Source: an uncultured Lachnospiraceae bacterium (GTDB lineage: Bacteria > Bacillota_A > Clostridia > Lachnospirales > Lachnospiraceae). From it: DNA of 25,305 bases. Shown here piece by piece: positions 1-6,806 of the stretch (position 1 is its first letter; every line of letters starts with the position of its first letter). The stretch is taken from positions 1 through 25,305 of the forward strand of contig CAJUDN010000044.1 in the NCBI GenBank assembly GCA_910585355.1. Reading direction: 5' to 3'. Below the pieces are notes generated by a model. It was not told where the DNA came from. It made no database searches and worked only from the letters and a program-made list of their open reading frames with translations. A program made the translations under genes and the position numbers.

Positions 1-22
1 CAGACGTGTGCTCTTCCGATCT
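1..22. other. Residual sequencing adapter
   Basis: The first 22 bases match the 3' end of the Illumina TruSeq read-2 adapter, ending in CTCTTCCGATCT. Coding sequence of a GntR-type protein begins directly after it. This is a library artefact at the contig edge and not part of the genome. Confidence 0.95.
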
Positions 23-23
23 G

Positions 24-143
24 GCTATTACCGATGCAATTTTAAACGGTGATTCTGTCGGCGCCCGCTGCGCCATGATTATGCATCTGACCTACAATCG
101 TCAGATGCTTATGAAGATGGAGGCGGAGGAATTGTGCAAATGA
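24..143 (+). CDS. GntR-family regulator with FCD domain, C-terminal fragment
   Basis: An open frame from the contig edge to TGA at 141-143 encodes the last 39 residues of a protein. It carries the pattern A-I-x-x-A-I-x-x-G-D followed by A-R-x-A-M-x-x-H-L, which is typical of the last helices of the FCD ligand-binding domain in FadR-type GntR regulators. The DNA-binding domain and most of the sensor domain lie outside the window. It is followed by a terminator and then by a gluconate-type permease and a sugar-acid dehydratase. The likely role, by inference, is local control of that catabolic operon in response to a sugar acid. The family call rests on a short fragment, so subfamily and ligand cannot be named. 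Confidence 0.7.
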   Translation, partial: AITDAILNGDSVGARCAMIMHLTYNRQMLMKMEAEELCK

Positions 144-155
144 TACGAAAAGAGC

Positions 156-188
156 AGGGCTTTTCCGTAAAGTCCTTCTTTTTTTTGT
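156..188 (+). terminator. Intrinsic terminator after the GntR gene
   Basis: A stem GGGCTTT (157-163) pairs with AAAGTCC (169-175, one G-T pair) around a 5-nt loop. It is followed by TTCTTTTTTTT. It sits 13 nt after the stop codon of the regulator fragment and would separate it from gntP. Confidence 0.75.
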
Positions 189-210
189 GCGAAACATAGA
201 AAAATTGACA

Positions 211-227
211 AATACATATGATGTATT
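211..227. promoter_or_regulatory. Operator-like dyad upstream of the gntP promoter
   Basis: AATACAT (211-217) and ATGTATT (221-227) form a perfect 7-bp inverted repeat around ATG. The right arm runs into the -35 box at 226. The position suits a transcription-factor site, and the adjacent GntR-family gene is the obvious candidate. This is an inference from placement and symmetry only. Confidence 0.45.
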
Positions 228-254
228 GACAAAAATTGCCGAAAATTGTAGAAT
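226..254 (+). promoter_or_regulatory. Sigma-A promoter of gntP-ilvD
   Basis: A consensus -35 TTGACA (226-231) is separated by 17 bp from -10 TAGAAT (249-254). Transcription would start near 261. A second TTGACA at 205-210 has no good -10 at proper spacing. The proS leader promoter uses the identical -35, spacing and -10. Confidence 0.8.
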
Positions 255-263
255 AAATCCAAG

Positions 264-287
264 ATAACATAAGACGTCAGATGTTAT
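264..287. promoter_or_regulatory. Operator-like dyad at the gntP transcription start
   Basis: ATAACAT (264-270) and ATGTTAT (281-287) are perfect inverted repeats, centred on a palindromic GACGTC (273-278). Only two base pairs of the 24-bp dyad mismatch. It covers about +4 to +27 of the predicted transcript, a classic roadblock or repressor position. Its outer arms share the ACAT/ATGT core with the dyad at 211-227. Confidence 0.5.
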
Positions 288-353
288 AGAAAAGAAAACA
301 GGGAATAGCAGTTAAAAAGTAAGGGAATGCTATATGCAGGAGGTATGATTCGT

Positions 354-1712
354 ATGGTTGGTGAAGCAGTTGCTTTAAATCCGGGCAGGCTTGTTTTTGC
401 TGCTCTTGTTGGTCTTGCGCTCTTATTGGCGCTGATTATTAAGTTTAAGATCCAGGCGATGGTGTCCATTTTAATCGGCGCCATTACCATAGGTCTTCTG
501 GCGGGAATGCCATTTGAAAATATTGTCACAGCGGTAAATGACGGGATTGGAAACACATTAAAGGGAATTGCGCTTCTGGTGGGGCTTGGTTCCATGTTCG
601 GCGCCATTTTGGAGGTCTCCGGCGGCGCCCAGACTCTGGCGGTTTCCATGGTAAAATGGTTTGGGGATAAAAAAGCGGCCTGGGCCCTGGGAATCACCGG
701 CCTTGTGATCGCCATGCCGGTATTTTTTGACGCGGGGCTTATCATTTTGATTCCTCTTGCGTTTTCCCTTGCAAAAAGAACAAAGCGTTCCTCGCTGTTT
801 TATGCGATACCGCTTTTGGCAGGTCTGGCGGTCGGCCACGCATTTATTCCGCCTACTCCCGGCCCTGTTCTGGTGGCCACCATGCTGAATGTGGAGCTGG
901 GATGGGTAATTCTTGTGGGAATTGCCTGCGGCGTGTTCGCCATGATTGTGGCAGGTCCTGTGTGGGGCTCCATCTGCGGCTCTAAGTATAATGTGCCGGT
1001 TCCGGACCATGTGGCGGAGCAGGAAGACTTTGATGAGTCCAAGCTTCCCAGATTCGGAACCATTGTAGCCATTATTATGATTCCGCTGGTACTTATAATT
1101 ATGGATTCTCTTGCAGGGGTGGTTCCGGCGCTTTCGAGAATGCAGGGAATTTTTGGATTCCTGGGAGAGCCCTTTGTGGCTCTGTTAATCGCCACCATTG
1201 CAGCCATGCTGATTCTGGGAATCGGTCACGGCTACAATACAGAAGAGCTGGAAAAGATCATGACAAAGTCCCTGGAGCCCACAGGCCTTATTCTCTTAGT
1301 GACAGCCAGCGGCGGCGTGCTCCGTTACATGCTTCAGTATTCCGGCCTCGGCGATGTGATCGGAGAGGCGGTTTCCTCCGCGAATCTTCCTATTGTGATT
1401 GTGGCTTTTCTTGTAGCTGCCCTGGTAAGAATCTGCGTGGGCTCCGCAACCGTAGCCATGACCATGGCGGCCGGCATCATCGCGGCTATGCCGGAGATTG
1501 CATCCCTTTCCCCATTATATCTGGCGTGCACCACAGCGGCAGTGGCCGGAGGCGCTACCGTCTGTTCTCACTTTAATGACTCCGGCTTCTGGCTGGTGAA
1601 ATCTCTGGTGGGAATGGATGAAAAGACCACATTAAAGACATGGACCATCATGGAGACTCTTGTGGGCGGTACTGGCTTTGTTGTGGCGCTGGTAATCTCA
1701 TTCTTTGCATAA
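354..1712 (+). CDS. gntP: Gluconate permease family transporter (GntP)
   Basis: A 452-residue, very hydrophobic protein with about a dozen or more membrane segments and the family's Gly/Ala-rich helices. It matches the usual 440-450 residue length of GntP/GntT-type proton symporters for gluconate and related sugar acids. I chose ATG 354 because AGGAGG (338-343) lies 10 nt upstream. The ATG at 345 is only 1 nt from that site, and the ATG at 327 lies before it. The gene sits behind a strong promoter and 55 nt before an IlvD/Edd-family dehydratase. A neighbouring GntR-type regulator supports sugar-acid uptake followed by dehydration. Family members also carry ketogluconate, idonate, fructuronate or glycerate-like acids, so the exact substrate is open. 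Confidence 0.88.
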   Translation: MVGEAVALNPGRLVFAALVGLALLLALIIKFKIQAMVSILIGAITIGLLAGMPFENIVTAVNDGIGNTLKGIALLVGLGSMFGAILEVSGGAQTLAVSMVKWFGDKKAAWALGITGLVIAMPVFFDAGLIILIPLAFSLAKRTKRSSLFYAIPLLAGLAVGHAFIPPTPGPVLVATMLNVELGWVILVGIACGVFAMIVAGPVWGSICGSKYNVPVPDHVAEQEDFDESKLPRFGTIVAIIMIPLVLIIMDSLAGVVPALSRMQGIFGFLGEPFVALLIATIAAMLILGIGHGYNTEELEKIMTKSLEPTGLILLVTASGGVLRYMLQYSGLGDVIGEAVSSANLPIVIVAFLVAALVRICVGSATVAMTMAAGIIAAMPEIASLSPLYLACTTAAVAGGATVCSHFNDSGFWLVKSLVGMDEKTTLKTWTIMETLVGGTGFVVALVISFFA

Positions 1713-1767
1713 AACCTGTATCCGGTCAGAGAAAGCCGGATCATCAGCGAAAGGAAGGTATTCATAT

Positions 1768-3513
1768 ATGGAACTTAGAAGTCAGGAAATGAGAAAGCTG
1801 GCTCCGGAGCTGGATCCCCTTAGAATCGGAACCGGCTGGAAGCCGGAAGATCTGGAAAAGCCGCAGGTGATGATTGAGAGTACTTTTGGGGACAGCCATC
1901 CGGGCAGCGGTCATCTGGATATTCTTGTGGAAGAGGTACGAAAAGGAATTGAAGAGGCAGGCGGCCATGGGGCAAGATATTTCTGCACCGATATCTGCGA
2001 CGGTGAAAGCCAGGGGACGGACGGGATTAATTACAGCCTGGCGAGCCGCGAGATGATTGCCAATATGATCGAAATTCACGCTAACGCCACCCCCTTTGAC
2101 GCAGGCGTTTATCTGGCAAGCTGCGATAAAGGGCTTCCCGGGAATCTCATGGGACTGGCAAGGGCGGACGTACCTGCCATTGTGGTTCCCGGCGGCACCA
2201 TGAACGCAGGTCCGGAAATGTTGACCCTGGAGCAGCTTGGCATGTACAGCGCCAGGTTTCAGAGAGGTGAGATCGACGAGGAAAAGTTAAACTGGGCCAA
2301 ATGCAACGCATGTCCCAGCTGCGGCGCCTGCTCTTTCATTGGAACCGCTTCCACCATGCAGATTATGTCGGAGGCCCTGGGCCTTGCTCTTCCGGGAAGC
2401 GCCCTGATGCCGGCCACAAGCCCTGATCTTCTTTCCTTTGCAAGGGAGGCGGGAAGGAGGTCTGTGGAGCTTGCGAAAACTCCAGGAATGCGCCCCGGCG
2501 AAATCGTAACATTAAAGAGTTTTGAAAATGCCATTCTGGTCCATGCGGCCGTTTCTGGCAGCACCAACTGCCTTCTCCACATTCCGGCCATTGCCCATGA
2601 ATTCGGGATCGAGATCACCGGAGATACGTTTGACAGGATCCACCGGGGAGCCCGCTACCTTCTGGATGTCCGTCCCGCAGGACGGTGGCCGGCTGAGGTC
2701 TTTTATTATGCCGGCGGCGTTCCGGCCATCATGGAGGAAATTAAGCCCTACCTCCATCTGGATGTGATGACGGTCACCGGAAAGACCCTGGGGGAGAATC
2801 TGGAGTCTCTTAAGAAAAACGGGTTTTATGAGCGCTGTGAGAAATGGCTGCGGGAATTCAATGAGAGGTACGGCGTGTCCGTTACAAAGGAAGACATCAT
2901 ACGTCCCTATGACAAGGCCCTCGGAACGGATGGAAGCATTGCCATTCTTCGCGGAAACCTTGCTCCGGAGGGGGCTGTGATTAAGCACACCGCCTGTCCG
3001 AAGGAAATGTTTAAGGCTGTTCTGCGGGCCAGACCCTTTGACAGCGAGGAGGAGTGTCTGGACGCTGTGTTAAAGCACAGGGTACAGAAAGGCGATGCCG
3101 TATTCATCCGCTATGAAGGGCCGAAGGGCAGCGGAATGCCGGAAATGTTCTATACCTCTGAAGCCATCAGCAGCGATAAGGAGCTGGGAAGAAGCATTGC
3201 CCTCATTACAGACGGAAGATTTTCCGGCGCGTCCACAGGCCCTGTGATCGGCCACTGCAGTCCGGAGGCCGTGGACGGCGGCCCCATTGCTTTGGTGGAA
3301 GAGGGAGATCTCATCGAGATCGATGTGATGGAGAGAAAGCTTAACATCATCGGTATCAACGGAGAGAGAAAAACGCCGGAGGAGATTGATGCCATCCTGG
3401 CGGAACGGAAGAAGAACTGGAAGCCCAGGGAAAAGAAGTACAAAAAAGGCGTGCTGAGATTATTCAGCGAACATGCCGTAAGCCCCATGAAGGGCGCATA
3501 TCTGGATTACTAA
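1768..3513 (+). CDS. IlvD/Edd-family dehydratase, probably acting on a sugar acid
   Basis: A 581-residue Fe-S dehydratase that would convert a 2,3-dihydroxy acid to a 2-keto-3-deoxy acid. Likely cluster-ligand cysteines are C77 (ICDGES), C119 (SCDKG) and C182/C185/C188 (CPSCGAC). A GTASTMQ motif follows, and a late GRFSGAS motif holds the likely catalytic serine. The CPSCGAC...GTASTMQ version is closer to sugar-acid dehydratases than to the CPGAGACGGM form common in branched-chain IlvD. With GntP immediately upstream, sugar-acid catabolism is more likely than valine/isoleucine synthesis, but annotation pipelines may still call it dihydroxy-acid dehydratase. Start ATG 1768 has AAGGAAGG 9 nt upstream. 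A further in-frame ATG at 1705 overlaps gntP and has no ribosome site. No KDPG aldolase or sugar-acid kinase is in the window. Confidence 0.82.
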   Translation: MELRSQEMRKLAPELDPLRIGTGWKPEDLEKPQVMIESTFGDSHPGSGHLDILVEEVRKGIEEAGGHGARYFCTDICDGESQGTDGINYSLASREMIANMIEIHANATPFDAGVYLASCDKGLPGNLMGLARADVPAIVVPGGTMNAGPEMLTLEQLGMYSARFQRGEIDEEKLNWAKCNACPSCGACSFIGTASTMQIMSEALGLALPGSALMPATSPDLLSFAREAGRRSVELAKTPGMRPGEIVTLKSFENAILVHAAVSGSTNCLLHIPAIAHEFGIEITGDTFDRIHRGARYLLDVRPAGRWPAEVFYYAGGVPAIMEEIKPYLHLDVMTVTGKTLGENLESLKKNGFYERCEKWLREFNERYGVSVTKEDIIRPYDKALGTDGSIAILRGNLAPEGAVIKHTACPKEMFKAVLRARPFDSEEECLDAVLKHRVQKGDAVFIRYEGPKGSGMPEMFYTSEAISSDKELGRSIALITDGRFSGASTGPVIGHCSPEAVDGGPIALVEEGDLIEIDVMERKLNIIGINGERKTPEEIDAILAERKKNWKPREKKYKKGVLRLFSEHAVSPMKGAYLDY

Positions 3514-3518
3514 AAAGG

Positions 3519-3629
3519 TCCGGGGGGACTGTGGCAAAACAGCAAATTTCTACAATATATAGTGTCAATATTTTCAGATATTGGATACATATCGTAGAAT
3601 TACTGACTTTTGCGACGGCCCCATCCGGA
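3519..3629. repeat. About 110-bp near-palindrome, MITE-like hairpin
   Basis: Starting 6 nt after the dehydratase stop, the sequence folds back on itself across about 111 bp. TCCGG (3519-3523) pairs with CCGGA (3625-3629). GTGGCAAAA-type sequence pairs with TTTTGCGAC, TTTCTAC with GTAGAAT, and CAATAT with ATATTG around the centre near 3575. Small bulges interrupt the stem. Such long imperfect hairpins with G-rich ends are typical of non-autonomous transposable elements. It may also terminate the gntP operon. No transposase gene is present. Confidence 0.6.
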
Positions 3630-3680
3630 TTTTTATATGTGCACGGGGGGAAAGGAAATTGAAAAGGGCCAGTACTAGTA

Positions 3681-3798
3681 CTACAGCGTACATTTAATAT
3701 CATACTCACTTTTTGCAAAGGAATTTGCGTATAATTAGTAGTAATTACAACCGAATGCCGCAGCTTCACACAAGCTGATTTCGAAATGTACGCTCTAG
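3681..3798. repeat. Element bounded by 15-bp inverted repeats
   Basis: CTACAGCGTACATTT (3681-3695) matches the reverse complement of 3784-3798 at 14 of 15 positions. The interior holds a small hairpin AGCTT/AAGCT near 3762-3777. The right end contains the stop codon of the minus-strand NusG-II gene. Just outside the left end, AGTACTAGTACT (3671-3682) is a perfect palindrome. This could be a small mobile element, or a bidirectional terminator region between convergent genes. Confidence 0.45.
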
Positions 3799-4154
3799 CG
3801 CCCTGAAATCCGTACAGTGATCCGGTTGGGAAGACATACGATAATTTCCCCGTCACGGCTTATTTTACCCTGATGGATACATATTTTATCGGGGCAGGAA
3901 GCCTCCGAAATCCAGGCTTCTCCGTTTTCAATCACCAGATGGTTATGACCTCCGTTTGCGCCTTCAATGTCAAGCGCCTGGTCTTTCCATAAATCCAGGG
4001 TTTGGGTCACCGCGCCGTCGATGGAAATTTCCACCACAGCCGCCGGTTTGGAAAAAAAGAAATGGTTCCATAAAAATAAGAGAGCGGAGATAAGAAGAAC
4101 GGCGCCGGCTAAAAGAAACTCCCGCTTCCCTGTTTTCTGACTGAAGTCTGACAT
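3795..4154 (-). CDS. NusG domain II-containing membrane-anchored protein
   Basis: A 119-residue protein with a short basic N-terminus and one hydrophobic segment (roughly residues 13-32). A compact domain follows, ending in E-N-G-E-A-W-I-x-E-A-S-C-P-D-K-I-C, then IHQGKI and a final NRITVRI strand. This is the small NusG_II-like domain found in many Clostridia as a stand-alone extracytoplasmic protein. Two cysteines (SCPDKIC) are typical of the family. Its function is not known; paralogues often sit near quinone/Rnf or ECF transport genes, but none is adjacent here. The start is the ATG at 4154, placed 5 nt after AAGGAGG. An earlier in-frame ATG at 4193 would add 13 unlikely residues. Confidence 0.8.
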   Translation of the reverse strand: MSDFSQKTGKREFLLAGAVLLISALLFLWNHFFFSKPAAVVEISIDGAVTQTLDLWKDQALDIEGANGGHNHLVIENGEAWISEASCPDKICIHQGKISRDGEIIVCLPNRITVRISGR

Positions 4155-4165
4155 GTGAACCTCCT

Positions 4166-4188
4166 TACTGACACTGGAGTCAGTATAC
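4166..4188 (-). promoter_or_regulatory. Dyad and possible -10 of the NusG-II gene
   Basis: TACTGAC (4166-4172) and GTCAGTA (4179-4185) form a perfect 7-bp inverted repeat with a 6-nt spacer. Read on the minus strand, its upstream edge contains TATACT (4188-4183), a good -10 box, and its downstream edge touches the ribosome site. An operator overlapping the promoter start, or a 5' hairpin, are both possible. No good -35 is visible. Confidence 0.4.
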
Positions 4189-4193
4189 CCCAA

Positions 4194-4254
4194 AGCGTGT
4201 TTGAAAATTGCTTTCCGTCATGCATGCCTTTTGGGCGGGTGTGCTTCGCATGAC
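4194..4254. repeat. Dispersed repeat copy 1
   Basis: The 22-bp head at 4194-4215, of the form AGCGTRTTTRAAAATTGC, is shared with 18045-18066, differing only at two purine positions. After the head comes an inverted repeat GTCATGC (4217-4223)/GCATGAC (4248-4254). The repeat lies immediately upstream of the NusG-II promoter region. Confidence 0.6.
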
Positions 4255-4345
4255 AAAGTATAACACAACGGAAACGGCAGTAGCAATGAAAAATAGTAAC
4301 AGTTCTGAATTGTTTCGAAAAATATGTCTGGAATTGGTTTATGCC

Positions 4346-4374
4346 TTGACAAAACGGTTTAAATCCCTTAGAAT
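4346..4374 (+). promoter_or_regulatory. Promoter of the proS T-box leader
   Basis: TTGACA (4346-4351), a 17-bp spacer and TAGAAT (4369-4374) form a near-consensus sigma-A promoter. The start point would be near 4381, giving a leader of about 350 nt before proS. Confidence 0.8.
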
Positions 4375-4380
4375 CTGTAC

Positions 4381-4620
4381 ATAAAGTTCATAGGAAGGCT
4401 GTGATGGGGAAAAGTACGCGAGAGAGCGGTATTCCAGAGAGGAAGGAGTGGTGAAAACTTCCATACTGGCGGCGCGGAACCCGGCCCCGGAGCTCTGCAT
4501 GAGAAATGCAGCGTAATTTCCGGCGTTAACGGAAGAAGAGGAGAGTTTCCGGCAGGTCCGGAAGCTAAATTGGGTGGTAACGCCGGCTGTCGGTCCCTTT
4601 GGGAAAGGCGGCTTTTTTTA
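4381..4620 (+). promoter_or_regulatory. T-box leader, proline-specific by inference
   Basis: The leader has the T-box hallmarks. Near its start, AGTA (about 4415) and a later GAA (4477-4479) fit the two sides of a loop-E motif next to the specifier loop, where the triplet CCC (4480-4482) would be a proline codon. A hairpin CTGCAT/ATGCAG lies at about 4494-4512. The conserved T-box sequence TTGGGTGGTAACGCC spans 4570-4584; its TGGT would pair with an uncharged ACCA tRNA end. A terminator stem GCTGTC/GGCGGC with a 7-T run ends at 4619. Uncharged tRNA-Pro would stabilise the antiterminator and turn on proS and probably the genes behind it. The T-box identity is clear; the specifier assignment is inferred from the downstream gene and the loop-E geometry. 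Confidence 0.9.
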
Positions 4621-4650
4621 TGCAGCGGAAACTGCTGTAAAAAAAGTTCC

Positions 4651-4695
4651 GCTTAGGGGCGCACTGCGGCGGAAAGGAAAGTGCCACTGTCGCGC
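4651..4695. repeat. GC-rich dispersed repeat, copy 1
   Basis: The segment starts GCTTAGGGGCGCACTGCGGC and aligns with 11109-11154 over about 45 bp. Both share GCTTAGG, CGCACTGCGGCGG, GAGGAA/AAGGAA and a CGCG end. Both copies lie between a terminator-type structure and the ribosome site of the next gene. It resembles a REP-like structured element. Confidence 0.5.
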
Positions 4696-4732
4696 AAAAA
4701 AGCATTCATTAAATTTAAATGAGGAGAGAATT

Positions 4733-6166
4733 ATGGCAAAGGACAAAAAAATGGTAGAGGCGATCACCTCCATGGAAGAGGATTTCGCCCAGTGGTACAC
4801 CGATGTGGTGAAGAAGGCAGAGCTTTGCGATTACGCGAGCGTAAAAGGTTGTATGGTGATTAAGCCGGACGGATACGCAATCTGGGAAAATATTCAGAAC
4901 GAGCTGGATAAGCGGTTTAAGGAAACAGGCGTAAGGAACGTGTATATGCCCTTATTTATCCCAGAAAGCCTTCTGGAAAAGGAGAAGGACCATGTGGAGG
5001 GCTTCGCGCCCGAGGTTGCGTGGGTGACCCACGGCGGCCTGGAGCCTCTTCAGGAGAGACTCTGCGTAAGACCTACATCTGAAACCCTGTTCTGCGATTT
5101 TTACGCAGGAGATATCCATTCCTACCGGGATCTGCCGAAGGTATACAACCAGTGGTGTTCTGTCGTTAGATGGGAGAAGACCACAAGGCCGTTTTTACGT
5201 TCCAGAGAATTTTTATGGCAGGAGGGACATACGGCCCATGCCACAGCTGAGGAGGCCCAGGAGCGCACCATTCAGATGTTAAACGTGTATGCGGATTTCT
5301 GCGAGGAGTTCCTTGGGATTCCTGTGATCCGCGGACAGAAAACTGACAAGGAAAAATTCGCGGGAGCGGAGGCCACCTATACCATCGAAGCGCTGATGCA
5401 TGATGGAAAAGCCCTGCAGTCAGGCACCAGCCATAATTTTGGCGACGGCTTTGCAAAGGCGTTCGAAATCCAGTTTTCCGATAAGGATAACAAGTTAAAG
5501 TATGTACATCAGACTTCCTGGGGGATGTCGACCCGCATCATGGGCGCCATTATCATGGTCCACGGTGACAATGAGGGACTGGTGCTTCCGCCAAATGTGG
5601 CGCCCACTCAGGTGGTAATTGTTCCTATCCGCCAGCAGCAGGAGGGCGTTCTGGAAAAGGCGAATGAAGTGGCAGCGGCGCTTTCTGCTTTTCGCGTGAA
5701 GGTGGATGATTCCGACAAGACCCCGGGCTGGAAATTCAGCGAATCTGAGATGCGCGGAATTCCGATCCGCGTGGAACTGGGACCGAAGGATATTGAGGCC
5801 GGTCAGGCTATTTTGGTTCGCCGCGATACCCACGAGAAGATTACCGTAGCTCTTTCGGAAATCGGGGAAAAGACAGGAGAGCTTCTTAAGACCATCCAGA
5901 GGGATATGTTTGAGCGCGCCAGAGCGCATCGCGACGCTCATACCTATGCGGCTTCCAATATGGAAGAGATGAGGGATATTGCCGATAACAAGCCAGGCTT
6001 TATAAAGGCCATGTGGTGTGGATGCCGGGAGTGTGAGGAAAAACTGAAGGAGACCGCGGGCGTCACTTCTAGATGTATACCCTTTAAGCAGGAGGCCATT
6101 TCCGACGCCTGCGTATGCTGTGGAAAGCCTGCAAAGAAAATGGTTTACTGGGGCAAGGCATACTAA
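4733..6166 (+). CDS. proS: Prolyl-tRNA synthetase, eukaryote/archaeal type
   Basis: A 477-residue class II synthetase that charges tRNA-Pro with proline. Class II motifs are visible: RPTSET, and FLRSREFLWQEGHTAHAT (motif 2 region). The late VHGDNEGLVLPP segment precedes the HGTP anticodon-binding domain (APTQVVIVPI). The C-terminal extension is rich in cysteines (CGCRECEE, then CVCCGK), the zinc site of this subtype, and ends in the usual tyrosine. There is no YbaK-like editing insertion, so this is the short archaeal-style form seen in many Clostridia. The ATG at 4733 follows GAGGAGAG by 4 nt. Earlier in-frame codons lie inside the T-box leader. The gene is controlled by that leader and ends 2 nt before bioY. 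Confidence 0.96.
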   Translation: MAKDKKMVEAITSMEEDFAQWYTDVVKKAELCDYASVKGCMVIKPDGYAIWENIQNELDKRFKETGVRNVYMPLFIPESLLEKEKDHVEGFAPEVAWVTHGGLEPLQERLCVRPTSETLFCDFYAGDIHSYRDLPKVYNQWCSVVRWEKTTRPFLRSREFLWQEGHTAHATAEEAQERTIQMLNVYADFCEEFLGIPVIRGQKTDKEKFAGAEATYTIEALMHDGKALQSGTSHNFGDGFAKAFEIQFSDKDNKLKYVHQTSWGMSTRIMGAIIMVHGDNEGLVLPPNVAPTQVVIVPIRQQQEGVLEKANEVAAALSAFRVKVDDSDKTPGWKFSESEMRGIPIRVELGPKDIEAGQAILVRRDTHEKITVALSEIGEKTGELLKTIQRDMFERARAHRDAHTYAASNMEEMRDIADNKPGFIKAMWCGCRECEEKLKETAGVTSRCIPFKQEAISDACVCCGKPAKKMVYWGKAY

Positions 6167-6168
6167 TT

Positions 6169-6750
6169 ATGAAAGAACGTCCATGGACCGTAAGGGATAT
6201 GGCCTACGGAGGCCTGTTTACTGCACTGATTGCGGCCGGAGCATTCATAAAGATCACCATACCAGTTCAGCCGGTACCCATGCATTTTACCCTTCAGTTC
6301 TTTTTTGTGCTGCTTTCAGCCCTTCTTCTGGGAGCAAGAAGGTCTTTGGCCTGTGTGGCGGCTTATCTGGCTATTGGGCTCTGCGGAATTCCGGTGTTCG
6401 CCACCGGAGGCGGGCTGTCCTATTTACTTAAGCCCACCTTCGGATTCCTGATTGGCTTTGCGGCCGCAGGGTTTCTGACGGGAAGGGTTTTTGAAATCAG
6501 ACGGAAAAATACCTTTTTCTGGCTCCTGTTTTCAGCGCTTTGGGGACTTCTGGCAGACTACGCCTGCGGAATGACTTATTTTTACGTGTGCAGCAATTAT
6601 GTGCTTCATGTGACTGTTGGATGGAAGCTGGTGTTTATCAACTGTTTTCTGCTTACAGTGGGAGAGGATTTTATTTTATGCGTGCTGGCGGCCTTACTGG
6701 CCAGGCGCCTGATTCCTGTGCTTTCCGGAATGGAGGCCGGGCACAGGTAG
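6169..6750 (+). CDS. bioY: Biotin ECF transporter S component BioY
   Basis: A 193-residue integral membrane protein with about six hydrophobic helices. It has the BioY features: an early F-T-A-L-x-A-x-G-A-F-I-K-I segment, then VQPVPMHFTLQ, LLLGARRG-like LLLGARRS and GLCGIPVFATGGG. BioY captures biotin and works with the shared EcfA/A'/T module, which is not encoded in this window. The start lies 2 nt after the proS stop with only a weak ribosome site (GGGCAAGG), so translation is probably coupled to proS. This makes it a likely passenger of the proline T-box. No BirA box is visible because there is no upstream intergenic space. Confidence 0.92.
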   Translation: MKERPWTVRDMAYGGLFTALIAAGAFIKITIPVQPVPMHFTLQFFFVLLSALLLGARRSLACVAAYLAIGLCGIPVFATGGGLSYLLKPTFGFLIGFAAAGFLTGRVFEIRRKNTFFWLLFSALWGLLADYACGMTYFYVCSNYVLHVTVGWKLVFINCFLLTVGEDFILCVLAALLARRLIPVLSGMEAGHR

Positions 6751-6806
6751 AAGAGGCGGAATGTCCGTTTGCTGCGATTTTGCATATAGAAACAGGAGAT
6801 GGATTC

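Noticed and set aside
1705..1767. Longer dehydratase starting at ATG 1705
   Set aside because: It overlaps the gntP stop and has no ribosome site, whereas ATG 1768 has a good one.
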